Position numbers and translations under genes: made by a program
Part shown: positions 31,906-40,861 of the stretch, piece after piece
Layout of the letters: every line of letters starts with the position of its first letter
Position numbering within the stretch: position 1 is the first letter of the stretch
The notes under the pieces: generated by a model
Told to the model about the DNA's origin: nothing
The model's input: the letters and a program-made list of their open reading frames with translations, nothing else
The model's database searches: none
Assembly (NCBI GenBank): GCA_017397845.1
Contig: JAFQHU010000018.1
Span: 62,001 to 126,000, forward strand
DNA length: 64,000 nt
Origin: Clostridia bacterium
GTDB taxonomy: Bacteria > Bacillota > Clostridia > Oscillospirales > Acutalibacteraceae
Reading direction: 5' to 3'

Positions 31906-32889
31906 TCAGTCTCTGTAAAATTCCATAATTTCATCGAAATACCACTTTAGAGTATCATCACCGCTCATAAAGATTTCGTGTCGTGCATTATGCACCTTTT
32001 TAACCTTTACTCTCGCCATGGAGGCAAATTTATCCGTATACTCACCCAAAAGCTGTTTATCCTCTTCCGGCTTAAAAATTAACAGCTTTGTTTTAAGCAT
32101 TTTTATACTCTGCGGAGAAAGAATTTTATCTTTTGCTTCCAAAGAAGCCTTTACCCAACCAAAGGAAGGACCGCTCGTTTGATAAAGGGGCTCTCTTTTT
32201 CTTTTTTCGTGGTAATAGTCAAATCTTGCTTTGCTCGATGCATCACTGTTTTCTGCCGTCTGTGCTTCATCAAATACGCATCTGCCCGGTGCGGATATAT
32301 TTTTTCCGCCGAAAAGGCAGATAAGCTTCGCAACCGTCCCCGCCACAGCCACAGGCATACCCATATTTCCGCATATCATCGGCGATGAAAGAACAGCTTT
32401 ATGCACGGCATAAGGATTTTTCATCATGTAAAGAAGTGCCACGGTACTGCCGAGAGAATGAGCATAAAAATAAATTCTCTTGTCCCCTGAGGAGGGTCTT
32501 ACAATCTTATCCATAAAGATTTCAACATCCTCTCTGTAAAGGTCAAAATCATCTGTTTCCACCCTTTCGCACTTGCTGCTGCGGTGCTCACTTTTTCCGT
32601 GACCTCTGAGATCAAGAGAATATACGCTGTATCCCGCCTTATAAAAATAAAAGGCCGCCTCACGGAATTTTTCTGCGGATTCGGTAAAACCGTGAAGAAT
32701 AACCACTATTCCCCGTGAAAGCTTTCTATCGTAATGCTCATAATGAAGCATGAGACCGTCGGCGGAAGAATATGCTCCGTCTTTTCTTTTTCCGGCAAGA
32801 TAAGGCTCCACCTTTTCTGTCATAAGATTAAAATAGTTGCTTTCATCAATTATCTGTACACCGTCAAATTTATCTAAAAAATCAAGCAT
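31906..32889 (-). CDS. Alpha/beta hydrolase, monoacylglycerol lipase-like
   Basis: A 327-residue cytoplasmic hydrolase with no signal peptide. The oxyanion strand VVILHGFTES, the segment SLDLRGHGKSE, and the nucleophile elbow AHSLGS place it with lysophospholipase/monoacylglycerol lipases. The acid and base are probably in the late FKPEEDKQL and HNARHEIF blocks. It probably hydrolyses a membrane-derived ester. It is separated by 64 bases from the panE-like gene. It is not a paralogue of the three large secreted hydrolases in the window. Confidence 0.85.
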   Translation of the reverse strand: MLDFLDKFDGVQIIDESNYFNLMTEKVEPYLAGKRKDGAYSSADGLMLHYEHYDRKLSRGIVVILHGFTESAEKFREAAFYFYKAGYSVYSLDLRGHGKSEHRSSKCERVETDDFDLYREDVEIFMDKIVRPSSGDKRIYFYAHSLGSTVALLYMMKNPYAVHKAVLSSPMICGNMGMPVAVAGTVAKLICLFGGKNISAPGRCVFDEAQTAENSDASSKARFDYYHEKRKREPLYQTSGPSFGWVKASLEAKDKILSPQSIKMLKTKLLIFKPEEDKQLLGEYTDKFASMARVKVKKVHNARHEIFMSGDDTLKWYFDEIMEFYRD

Positions 32890-32929
32890 AGTAAGCCTCC
32901 TTTTATGTGTTCTGTGTTTATTTTAGCAT

Positions 32930-33165
32930 ATAATTGATGTAAACACAAGGGTAAAAAAGCCCGTAAAAACAGGAAAGTTGCGTCACCGTATCTGATACAG
33001 GAGCTGACGTGTAAAGCTCGCCGCTACGATTTGCCGTCAAGGTTGCGAAAAATCACGGTATGTCGGGGACGCCATACCCTACAATATGTACCGTAAGGCC
33101 AGCGGTATTTCTTTGGTGGTGCAGTGTCATTCCACATACTGATTTTGCTGATACCTCTACTGTAA
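32930..33165. repeat. Intergenic repeat-like, non-coding DNA
   Basis: No gene is supported in the stretch 32,890-33,301. It contains TCGGGGACGCCATACCCTAC-type and TGACGTGTAAAGCTCGCC-type sequences that look like dispersed intergenic repeats of gut Clostridia, with a TATCTGATA palindrome. The plus-strand frame at 33060-33299 has no ribosome-binding site. Next to it (33265-33297) is a GCATTCTGCATT tandem tract related to those around the deaminase gene. Confidence 0.4.
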
Positions 33166-33169
33166 AGGC

Positions 33170-33204
33170 ACACAAAAAATTCGGGGCTGTTTTTCACAGC
33201 CCCG
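33170..33204 (-). terminator. Terminator of the aconitase X operon
   Basis: Minus strand: perfect 9-bp stem CGGGGCTGT/ACAGCCCCG (33196-33204 with 33182-33190), loop GAAAA, followed by AATTTTTTGTG. Confidence 0.88.
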
Positions 33205-33301
33205 TGATTATTAATCTGTATATCCGGCGGAATACCGTCTCCGGCTTACCGAAGCCTCACCCGCCATTTTGCATTCTGCATTCTGCATTTTGCATTTAAA
33301 T

Positions 33302-33745
33302 TCAGCCAACCTCAACGATGCCGTCTTCTTTAACTGTAACGGTCATACCATCCTTGACGTAATTGAGAAATTCTTCGCCGAGGGAATCAATAACGGGCAT
33401 GGTAACACCGTCAACCCAAACATCAGCTAAAACAGCACCTGCGGCTGCAAGAGAGTCGATAGGCTGCGAAAAGAGCATACAGGCGGGATTTTTCTTCAGT
33501 GCGCAGGCGCAGTAAAGAACGAGACCGCCCGTGGTGGAGCCGATGGTTTGAGGAAGGCAAAGAGCCTTGTTAAGAAGGGATTTGCCGTATAAATCCGTAT
33601 TATTCTGATCGCCGCATTTTACTTCCTTGTCACCGAACTGGAGTGCGTTCTGAAAGGATGCGAGAGTATTGAAGCCGCTTTTGGTAACAACTGCTTCCGC
33701 CGTTACAGTGCCGGGAGTTACTACTCTGCCTTTAAACTGTTTCAT
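33302..33745 (-). CDS. Aconitase X swivel domain, small subunit
   Basis: A 147-residue DUF126 protein, the swivelling beta-barrel part of aconitase X. The pattern KGRVVTPGTVTAEAVV, SGFNTLASFQN, the QTIGSTTGG loop and the DGVTMPVIDS segment match. With the catalytic DUF521 subunit it forms an iron-sulfur dehydratase. Characterised relatives dehydrate cis-3-hydroxy-L-proline (bacteria) or phosphomevalonate (archaea). The gene starts one base before the stop of the large subunit, so the subunits are co-translated. It is the last gene before the terminator. Confidence 0.9.
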   Translation of the reverse strand: MKQFKGRVVTPGTVTAEAVVTKSGFNTLASFQNALQFGDKEVKCGDQNNTDLYGKSLLNKALCLPQTIGSTTGGLVLYCACALKKNPACMLFSQPIDSLAAAGAVLADVWVDGVTMPVIDSLGEEFLNYVKDGMTVTVKEDGIVEVG

Positions 33746-35022
33746 TATTTTTTACCTCCGTCAGTGATAATTGATAAAATCTCTGCTTCCTTGTAGAACT
33801 TTGCCGTAGTGTAGGTACGAAGCTTATTTGAGCAGGTAATTACGGGCATTTTTTTACAGAGAGGATTGTTCATATACATGAGAGGACAAATGTAAGAAAT
33901 GATAACACCTGTCGCTCTGAGCCGTGCATAATATGAGGTTTTTTCGAAAGCCTCAAGCACCTTGGGAGCGGCGGTGAGAACGGTGGGAACGCTTACCTTT
34001 ACGTTGCCCTTTCTCTTAAGCTCTGATTCAATATTGTCTGTCCAATCCTTAAGCTGTTGAAGTGAAAGGTGAGGACAGCCGATAAAGCAAAGCTTCGGAG
34101 CCGCATCAGGCTTTTTCCAGATAACAGGATAATTTTTCTGTACTCTTTCGAGCTCTGCATCGTCGATTATATATTCTTTTGCGCCCTCAGCGATAAGCTT
34201 TTCGCCGAGCTCCACTGCTTCAGGAGTAAGGTTTTCGATATGGTAAAGGCCGACTGCGCCGTTTGATGCTGTAGCAGCACCGAAATCTTTGAGGTATGCG
34301 CAGGCACTGTCATTCAGCTCTGTGCCTATCCATTTGTCGAGACCCACTACATAAGGAACATCCTCCATAACCTTCATGCCGATGGCGGAGCCTAAAAGCT
34401 GAGCCTCAGGCTTCTTTTCGGTCTGAACCTTTACTATCCATGTGGCCTTTCTGCCCTCATCGGTAAGCAGACCGAAATAAGGAACGAAGCCTACGATGGA
34501 GCCCATGATATCGATGATACCTGAATTACGGTTACATTTGGCACCTAAAACAGAGTTAGCATAAACAACAGCGCTGGACTCAGCCCAAGAAAGAACGTCA
34601 CCCTTTTTGGGCTTGTTGCCCACCTCATCCATATAACAGGTACAAGTGAAAGCATCCTTATTCATGAGACCTAATTTTTTAAGCTGGTCCTCATAAAAAT
34701 CCTGTTTAGTGTACATAAATTTATTAAATATAAGGTTCTGAAGGAAGTTTGCGGGAACCTTTTTGTCCAACGGGCGGGGGTCAACAGAAAATTTTTGACC
34801 GGAAACAACGCCTGCATCGAGAATGGTTTGCATAAGATCATAAACCGGTGACATTACCTTAAGACCGAAGGAGGTAACAAGGTGGTTATAATCAGAGGTG
34901 ATCGGAACTAATTTTTCGGCACCGAAAGCTTCTCCGTACATAACCAGAGTTTTCATAACCTTAGCCATTACTTCGCCCTTTGAGCCGTCAAGTATTGCCT
35001 GCTGTTCCTGTGTAAGAATCAT
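33745..35022 (-). CDS. Aconitase X catalytic subunit
   Basis: A 425-residue DUF521 protein, the catalytic subunit of aconitase X. Cys residues that could ligate the cluster are in TCTCYM (about 135), AKCNRNSGI, GCPHLSLQQ and ISYICPLMY. The start at 35022 has a GGAG site upstream. The substrate cannot be deduced: hydroxyproline, mevalonate-type and other hydroxy acids are known in the family, but the neighbour here is an ene-reductase, which is not in those pathways. It lies 21 bases after the reductase gene. Confidence 0.9.
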   Translation of the reverse strand: MILTQEQQAILDGSKGEVMAKVMKTLVMYGEAFGAEKLVPITSDYNHLVTSFGLKVMSPVYDLMQTILDAGVVSGQKFSVDPRPLDKKVPANFLQNLIFNKFMYTKQDFYEDQLKKLGLMNKDAFTCTCYMDEVGNKPKKGDVLSWAESSAVVYANSVLGAKCNRNSGIIDIMGSIVGFVPYFGLLTDEGRKATWIVKVQTEKKPEAQLLGSAIGMKVMEDVPYVVGLDKWIGTELNDSACAYLKDFGAATASNGAVGLYHIENLTPEAVELGEKLIAEGAKEYIIDDAELERVQKNYPVIWKKPDAAPKLCFIGCPHLSLQQLKDWTDNIESELKRKGNVKVSVPTVLTAAPKVLEAFEKTSYYARLRATGVIISYICPLMYMNNPLCKKMPVITCSNKLRTYTTAKFYKEAEILSIITDGGKK

Positions 35023-35043
35023 GATGTTTTTCTCCTTTCAGAT

Positions 35044-37113
35044 TTAAATTTTCATGGCGATATCCCATGCGCCCCAGATAACGGTACGAAGATTTCCTAC
35101 CTTGGCAGCATCACCGATAAGGTGTACATGCTTTGATTTGGGAGCCACAGGAGTGGGAACATAGCCCACAGACATAATTACGCTGTCTGATTCGATATCA
35201 AAAGTCTTTCCGTTCTTGTCCTTAACGGTAACCTTGCCCTCACCGATTTCGGAAAGAGCAGTTTCAAGATAAACGGGAACACTGTTTGTTTTAAAGAAAT
35301 CACGAAGATAAGATGTGTTGGCAAGACAAACACCGGGAGTGGTGACAAGGTCGTCCTGCATTTCCACGATGGTCGGCTTTTTACCCTGAAGATAAAGATC
35401 GTAAGCGATTTCACAGCCTGTAAGACCGCCGCCGATAACGGTAACCTTTTCGCCGACTTCCTTTTCACCGAGGAGATATTCGACGGCTTCCACCGCTGTG
35501 TCGGCGCCCTTTACGGGAATCTTTCTCGCTTTGGAGCCCGTAGCGACGATAACCTCATCAGCACCGAGAGAAGCGATATCCTTTATCTCTGTGTTCATTT
35601 TTACTTCGATATCATGACAGGAAAGCTCACGGATATACCATTTGATAAGATCTCTATCCTTTTCCTTGAAAGAGGGAGCAGCCGCAGCGATGAATACACC
35701 GCCTAATTTATCTGTCTTTTCATAAAGAGTGACCTTGTGACCTCTCTTTGCGCATACGATAGCGGCTTCCATACCGCCTATACCGCCGCCGATAACGGCA
35801 ACCTTCTTTGATTTCTTTGCGGGAACGATTTTATATTTCTTTGACTGCATCGTTTCGGGATTAAGTGCACAGCGTGCCAGACCCATGGTGTCTAAGAGAT
35901 CCTGAGTATTTGCGTGGCCCTTTGAGGAAGAGAAGTTAAAGCAACCGCTGTGACAGCAGATACAGGGCTTGATTTCCTCTAATCTGCCCTCAATGAGCTT
36001 TGTTACCCATGCGGGGTCTGTAAGGAACTGACGGGCAACACCTACAGCGTCGATTCTGCCGTCTTCGACAGCCTTTGCAGCCACATCCGGCTCCATACGT
36101 CCTGCGCATACCACGGGAATATCAACGAATTCTTTGATATGTGCCACATCGTCAAGATTACAGTTCTGAGGCATATACATGGGAGGATGTGCCCAATACC
36201 ATGAGTCATAGGTACCGTTATCGGCGTTGAGCATATCGTAGCCTGCATCCTGAAGATATTTTGCAGCTTTTTCGGATTCAGCCATAGCTCTGCCCACTTC
36301 TGTGTACTTTTCACCGGGCATAGCTCCCTCGCAGAAGCCTTTCATCTTTGATTCTACGGAGTAACGCAAAGAAACGGGATAATCCTCACCGCAGGCTTCC
36401 TTGATAGCCTTTACTACTTCAACTGCGAAACGGTATCTGTTTTCAAAGGAGCCGCCGTATTCGTCTGTTCTCTTGTTGAAAAATTCGATAGCAAATTGGT
36501 CAAGAAGATAACCCTCATGAACGGCGTGTACCTCGACACCGTCTACACCTGCATCACGGCAAAGCTTTGCTGTTTTCGCAAAAGCTTCGATAATCTCATG
36601 AATCTGTTCTTTGGTCATTTCGGGGCAGATAATGTCGTGCGCCCAACGTGAACGTTGAGGAGAGGGAGAGGCAAGCTCGTGAGATGTGTCAAGAATAGGC
36701 TTCACGAGAGCACGTGTGAACTTATTCTTATGAAGAGGAGCTACAAGCTCGGTGATTGCCCAGCTTCTGCCCATACCGGCTGTAAGCTGAACGAAAAGCT
36801 TGGCGCCTGTTTTATGTATTTCGTCCATAAATTCTTTGAGCTCTTCGAACATTTTGGGATTCTGCCACAGCCATTTGCCCCAGAAGGTATCACGCAACGG
36901 TGCGATGCCGGGGATAATGAGACCCACATTATTGTTTGCTCTTTCGAGGAAAAGCTTTGCCGCCTCCTTATCGAAGTGACAGCCACCCAGCTCAAACCAT
37001 CCGAAAAGTGAAGTGCCGCCCATGGGACACATTACAATACGGTTTTTTATTTCCACATTACCGATTTTCCAGGGAGTGAACAGAGCTTCGTAATTTTTGT
37101 CGATTGTGTTCAT
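35044..37113 (-). CDS. NADH:flavin oxidoreductase with Fe-S and FAD domains
   Basis: About 689 residues from the ATG at 37113; the frame from 37212 runs through the promoter. Domains: an FMN-binding old-yellow-enzyme TIM barrel (1-365) with VEVHAVHEGYLLDQF, a 4Fe-4S cysteine set (CxxCxxxC in CICCHSGC plus a later Cys), and NAD/FAD-binding domains (VAVIGGGIGGMEAA, TVIGGGLTGCEIA). The architecture is that of 2,4-dienoyl-CoA reductase and enoate/bile-acid reductases. It would reduce an activated C=C bond. It begins an operon with both subunits of aconitase X, suggesting dehydration followed by reduction. Confidence 0.88.
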   Translation of the reverse strand: MNTIDKNYEALFTPWKIGNVEIKNRIVMCPMGGTSLFGWFELGGCHFDKEAAKLFLERANNNVGLIIPGIAPLRDTFWGKWLWQNPKMFEELKEFMDEIHKTGAKLFVQLTAGMGRSWAITELVAPLHKNKFTRALVKPILDTSHELASPSPQRSRWAHDIICPEMTKEQIHEIIEAFAKTAKLCRDAGVDGVEVHAVHEGYLLDQFAIEFFNKRTDEYGGSFENRYRFAVEVVKAIKEACGEDYPVSLRYSVESKMKGFCEGAMPGEKYTEVGRAMAESEKAAKYLQDAGYDMLNADNGTYDSWYWAHPPMYMPQNCNLDDVAHIKEFVDIPVVCAGRMEPDVAAKAVEDGRIDAVGVARQFLTDPAWVTKLIEGRLEEIKPCICCHSGCFNFSSSKGHANTQDLLDTMGLARCALNPETMQSKKYKIVPAKKSKKVAVIGGGIGGMEAAIVCAKRGHKVTLYEKTDKLGGVFIAAAAPSFKEKDRDLIKWYIRELSCHDIEVKMNTEIKDIASLGADEVIVATGSKARKIPVKGADTAVEAVEYLLGEKEVGEKVTVIGGGLTGCEIAYDLYLQGKKPTIVEMQDDLVTTPGVCLANTSYLRDFFKTNSVPVYLETALSEIGEGKVTVKDKNGKTFDIESDSVIMSVGYVPTPVAPKSKHVHLIGDAAKVGNLRTVIWGAWDIAMKI

Positions 37114-37183
37114 ATTTTCTTTCCTTTCACAGTAATTTTTCTTTTTGCTGAAAGCTTTTTCACTGATCTCAGCATACAAATTA

Positions 37184-37212
37184 ATTATATAACAGCAAAA
37201 TATAAATGTCAA
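37184..37212 (-). promoter_or_regulatory. Promoter of the reductase-aconitase X operon
   Basis: Minus strand: perfect -35 TTGACA (37207-37212), 17-base spacer, perfect -10 TATAAT (37184-37189). No operator was recognised. Confidence 0.75.
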
Positions 37213-37232
37213 TGATATTTATACACCGCAAA

Positions 37233-37278
37233 CGAAAAGAAAAAGCAAGAAATCCGAAGCATCGGCGCCCGGATTTCT
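37233..37278 (-). terminator. Terminator of the exonuclease gene
   Basis: Minus strand: 9-bp stem AGAAATCCG/CGGATTTCT (37270-37278 with 37248-37256), followed by TGCTTTTTCTTTT. The plus strand also has a T-rich tail. Confidence 0.72.
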
Positions 37279-37328
37279 TAATCAATTTTTTAGTTTACCG
37301 TTCGAAAATGTGTTCCGTGTTACCCTTT

Positions 37329-37958
37329 TTAAACTGCACATCCTGTAAGCAAATCCGCAAAGGGATTGTAGGACATTTTCCCCGGTTGCTCATAACTGTA
37401 ATAGGGTGTAAGTCTGAGGTTTTCTTCCTTTTTCATTTTAGTGAAAAGCATAGCCGTATTACGTGCATCAACCAAAGCGTCATGTATATCCTCGTCATAT
37501 TCAATGCCTGTAATAATAAGTGCTTCTTTCAGGTTATAAACCTTTTTTGTTTCCATTCTGTTGCTGAAATCCGCCTGACAGTCAATGCAACAGTCCAAAA
37601 AATCACAAAGTCCGCATATACCCTTGCGCCCGGTTTCGTTTCTTATCTGCCTTTCGTCGGAATCACTCCATGTAATAACTATGGCATCCTCCGGAATCCA
37701 CGAAGAGAACATCTCCAAAGCGGTTTTAAGATCGGGAGCACCCTCCAAATCCTCCTGACTGATACCCGTGAGCTCGTGAATATACGAATCAATCACTCCC
37801 TCTTCAGGTGAAACAAAAGTTTTGAATTCATCAACGGAATTATAATCTTCATCCAGCAAAACTGCACCGATCTCAATTATTTCGTTGATGTTTCTTGCCT
37901 TTTTGTGACTTTTGGGAACCTTGCACATTTCAAGGTCAAGTACAGCATATCTTACCAT
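37329..37958 (-). CDS. DnaQ-like 3'-5' exonuclease
   Basis: A 209-residue DEDDh exonuclease. The first motif is VLDLEM, the second lies around DSYIHELTGI, and the third is HDALVDARNTAML with the catalytic His-Asp. The insertion with four cysteines (GLCDFLDCCIDC) is unusual and could bind metal or be a disulfide-prone surface. It could be a repair or RNA-processing nuclease. It stands alone between a promoter at 38002-38029 and the terminator downstream. Confidence 0.85.
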   Translation of the reverse strand: MVRYAVLDLEMCKVPKSHKKARNINEIIEIGAVLLDEDYNSVDEFKTFVSPEEGVIDSYIHELTGISQEDLEGAPDLKTALEMFSSWIPEDAIVITWSDSDERQIRNETGRKGICGLCDFLDCCIDCQADFSNRMETKKVYNLKEALIITGIEYDEDIHDALVDARNTAMLFTKMKKEENLRLTPYYSYEQPGKMSYNPFADLLTGCAV

Positions 37959-38001
37959 TAATTTTTCTCCTTCTAATATATAATTTTAAACGACAGTTTA
38001 T

Positions 38002-38029
38002 ATTATAAGGTATAAGTTCACTTTTGCAA
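38002..38029 (-). promoter_or_regulatory. Promoter of the exonuclease gene
   Basis: Minus strand: -35 TTGCAA (38024-38029), 16-base spacer, -10 TATAAT (38002-38007). Confidence 0.45.
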
Positions 38030-38168
38030 ATTGCACAAGATGCAGTTTTTTCCATCATTTTTTGTCAAAAAGTGATGTTTTTCAAATCTTATTAAACACC
38101 TTCTGTGTTGTATTATTTGTCGAATAATGTATAATGAAATAAAAAACATGTGAAAGGCGGTCAACCTT

Positions 38169-39173
38169 TTGTCTACCCGTAATTATTCTAAGCTCTCACA
38201 CACAGAAAAGAAAATATACAACGAATTCTGCTCCGGTTTGGAAAATTTCAGACAACCCTTTAATTTCGGCAGTACACCTTCTGCCACTGTCAGTAAGGTT
38301 TATAACATGGTATTAGAAGACCACCCGCGCTTTTTCTGGCTTTCGGGCGGCGGTAAATTCCATTGGATCAAAGCCGGAAGCACCATAAAAGATATGACCT
38401 TTGAGGTGAAGCTGACAGACGGTATAAGCCCCGCCGCAATCAGAGCCATGTCCTTAAAACTCAACGCTGCCGTAAAAGCCATAGCAGACCGTGCCAGACA
38501 ATACAGAAACCACTTTGACAGGATTCTTTTTGTACACGACTATATAGTGGATACCACGAACTATGTATTACACGCACCTATGCGCTACAACGCTTACGGA
38601 TGTCTGATAAATCATAAAGCAGTTTGCGCCGGCTATGCCAAAGCCTTTCAGATGATTATGAACGAGCTCGGCTATGAATGCGGATATGTCAAAGGCTCAG
38701 ACAAAAACAAAAGCTCCATACATTCCAGTCACGCATGGAATTACATAAAAATAGAAAGAGATTATTATTTTGTGGATGTCACCCGGGATGACCCTGTGGC
38801 GGAAACAGGCAGACCGGGATACAACAATAAAACCCATAACTACTTCTGCATTTCCGAAAGCGAGCTTTCTCTCACACATTCGATTGACAAAGAATGTAAC
38901 TGTCCGCCCTGCAAAGGCACCAAATACAATTATTATGTTTATAACAATTTTTATCTAAAAAAATATTCATTCTCAGATGTTAAAGAAATCGCCATGAGAC
39001 AGCTGCGCTGCAGCGGAAAATTCACGGTAAAATTTGACACCAAAAGAGTGGCTGACCGGGCGCTTAAGGAACTTGTAACCGACGGTAAGGTTTACAGCAT
39101 TCCCGGAGTTGCCGGACGCATAACTTATTCAAAAAGCAGTTCAGGTCTTATAATCACAGTAAAAAACGCTTAA
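38169..39173 (+). CDS. Transglutaminase-like domain protein
   Basis: A 334-residue protein with a papain/transglutaminase-like fold. The catalytic triad is clear: Cys in AVCAGYAKAF, His in SHAWNYIKI and Asp in YYFVDVTRDDP. A helical N-terminus and a C-terminal extension of about 80 residues flank it. No signal peptide is present, so it may act inside the cell or be exported by another route. The start is a TTG at 38169 with AAAGGCGG upstream; no in-frame ATG is suitable. It is followed by secreted hydrolase 2 but has a separate promoter. Role unknown, probably proteolytic or amidase-like. Confidence 0.78.
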   Translation: MSTRNYSKLSHTEKKIYNEFCSGLENFRQPFNFGSTPSATVSKVYNMVLEDHPRFFWLSGGGKFHWIKAGSTIKDMTFEVKLTDGISPAAIRAMSLKLNAAVKAIADRARQYRNHFDRILFVHDYIVDTTNYVLHAPMRYNAYGCLINHKAVCAGYAKAFQMIMNELGYECGYVKGSDKNKSSIHSSHAWNYIKIERDYYFVDVTRDDPVAETGRPGYNNKTHNYFCISESELSLTHSIDKECNCPPCKGTKYNYYVYNNFYLKKYSFSDVKEIAMRQLRCSGKFTVKFDTKRVADRALKELVTDGKVYSIPGVAGRITYSKSSSGLIITVKNA

Positions 39174-39209
39174 ATGAAAGGTTACAGTTTGGAAAACCCA
39201 CCGATTTTA

Positions 39210-39238
39210 TTGATTTTTTGTTAATCAAATGCTATAAT
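39210..39238 (+). promoter_or_regulatory. Promoter of secreted hydrolase 2
   Basis: -35 TTGATT (39210-39215), 17-base spacer, perfect -10 TATAAT (39233-39238). AGGAGG precedes the ATG. Confidence 0.7.
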
Positions 39239-39269
39239 GTAACCACTTTTATAACATAGGAGGTAAACA

Positions 39270-40787
39270 ATGAAAACACTCAAAAAATCATTAAGCATTG
39301 TACTGTCACTTTTTATGATTCTTTCCTGTGCATCAGCAGCTTTGGCAGCAAAGGATTATGACCACCTTCCCCAAATTTACATCGAAGGTTTCGAATCAAA
39401 GCAAATTTACCGTGAAGAAGACACAGAGCACACGGACCCTCTCTTCTTCCCCATTAACGGGCAAAAGATGATCGATAACCTTATGAAGTATGAACAGTAC
39501 ATAAAGCAGGCTGTTTCCGAAGGAAATCCGGACCTTCTTTACAGGTATATCTGTCTTTGGATGGAAGACTGCTTCGGGCTCGCCGCTTTGGAAAAGGACG
39601 GCTGTACAAACAAAGAGGGTGTCGTTACGGAAAAAACCACCCTCAATTACAAAGGCAACGGTAAATATGTTTTCAGACATGACTGTCGTCTCTCTCCCGC
39701 AGATATTGCAAAAGAATTCAAAGAATACGTCAAATGGGTTCAGGCTGATTCGGGAAGTCAGAAATATGAGCTTGCCGCATCCAGCTTCGGAGCTTCCGTG
39801 GCATTGGCCTTCATCAATGAATATCCCGAAGAACGCAAAAATATCGATTCCCTCGTTTTCTGTGTGCCGTCAATCAAGGGCGTTAATTTCGCAGGCGAGC
39901 TTTTCAGCGGCAGCTTCGATATCGACCCTGATGCCCTCCTTGCGTTTATTTCAGATATGAACTTAGGCGAAGAACTCACGCTCTTCCTCACAGTCCTTAA
40001 CAAAACAGGTACACTCGATGCAATTCTCAGCTCCTTCCTTGAGCCCGCTCTCAAGGTCGCTCTTCTCAAAGCCCTCAGAACAGTAGTTCACGATATATTC
40101 GGCACCATGCCCTCTATGTGGAGCTTCGTTGACGAAAGATATTTCTATGATGCATTGGAATACATCTACGGCAAAAATTACACCGATCCCTCTCACGAAT
40201 ATGCCGGTCTTATCAGCAAGATTATCTATTACCATGAAAATATTATGATAAAAGCCGAGGATATTATCCTTAACGCAAAAAATGAAGGCATCAAGGTAAG
40301 CATCCTTTCCAAATACGGAGATCCTCCCTTCCCTCTCAGCAAAGAAGGCAACTTCACAGGTGACGGATTCGTTGCTTTGGAAATGTCCTCCTTCGGTGCC
40401 GTATGTGCCATGAACGGCGAACAGCTTCCTGCCGATTATGTTCAGGCGAAGGATTGCGGCAGAAATATGATCTCACCCGACAGAACATTGGATGCCTCCA
40501 CCTGTCTTCTCCCCGATAACACATGGTTCATCAAAGGACTTTGGCACGGTGAAAAAACGGACAGCTATTACGATCTTATCAATACTGTTCTTTATGATGA
40601 CATCAATGTTCTTGAGGATACAAAATATCCTCAATTCCTTGAGAATGACGGAAACGGAAATCTCGTCCCCATGAAAGAAGCCCCCGCTCAGGAAAAAGAA
40701 ACAAGCTGGCTTCATGATTTCCTTAATCTCATTACGAAGGTAATTAAAATTATCATCGAAAAGCTCCGGGATTTTTTCGGAAAATAA
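39270..40787 (+). CDS. Secreted alpha/beta hydrolase, paralogue 2
   Basis: A 505-residue exported paralogue of the hydrolase at 2.5 kb. The signal peptide covers about residues 1-27. The nucleophile is Ser172 in ASSFG, where the usual first Gly of GxSxG is Ala. The downstream acid lies in SPDRTLDASTC and the base in LWHGEKTDSYY. Shared blocks with paralogue 1 are DHLPQIY, FPINGQKM, GELFSGSFD, VVHDIFGTMPSMW and the DASTCLLP segment; these two are closer to each other than to paralogue 3. It ends in an amphipathic helix (IIIEKLRDFFGK). Substrate unknown; a lipid or cell-surface ester is plausible. Confidence 0.8.
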   Translation: MKTLKKSLSIVLSLFMILSCASAALAAKDYDHLPQIYIEGFESKQIYREEDTEHTDPLFFPINGQKMIDNLMKYEQYIKQAVSEGNPDLLYRYICLWMEDCFGLAALEKDGCTNKEGVVTEKTTLNYKGNGKYVFRHDCRLSPADIAKEFKEYVKWVQADSGSQKYELAASSFGASVALAFINEYPEERKNIDSLVFCVPSIKGVNFAGELFSGSFDIDPDALLAFISDMNLGEELTLFLTVLNKTGTLDAILSSFLEPALKVALLKALRTVVHDIFGTMPSMWSFVDERYFYDALEYIYGKNYTDPSHEYAGLISKIIYYHENIMIKAEDIILNAKNEGIKVSILSKYGDPPFPLSKEGNFTGDGFVALEMSSFGAVCAMNGEQLPADYVQAKDCGRNMISPDRTLDASTCLLPDNTWFIKGLWHGEKTDSYYDLINTVLYDDINVLEDTKYPQFLENDGNGNLVPMKEAPAQEKETSWLHDFLNLITKVIKIIIEKLRDFFGK

Positions 40788-40806
40788 GCTTAATTAAATA
40801 ACAGAA

Positions 40807-40852
40807 AAGCAACTGCAAATCACTGGAAATGCAGTTGCTTTAATTTTATTCT
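40807..40852. terminator. Bidirectional terminator, hydrolase 2 / antiporter
   Basis: 11-bp stem AAGCAACTGCA/TGCAGTTGCTT (40807-40817 with 40830-40840). Plus tail TAATTTTATT; minus tail TTCTGTTATTT. Confidence 0.85.
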
Positions 40853-40861
40853 GTTAAAATC

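Noticed and set aside
33060..33299. A 79-codon plus-strand frame between the lipase and aconitase X genes
   Set aside because: No ribosome-binding site; it runs through repeat-like sequence and the aconitase X terminator.
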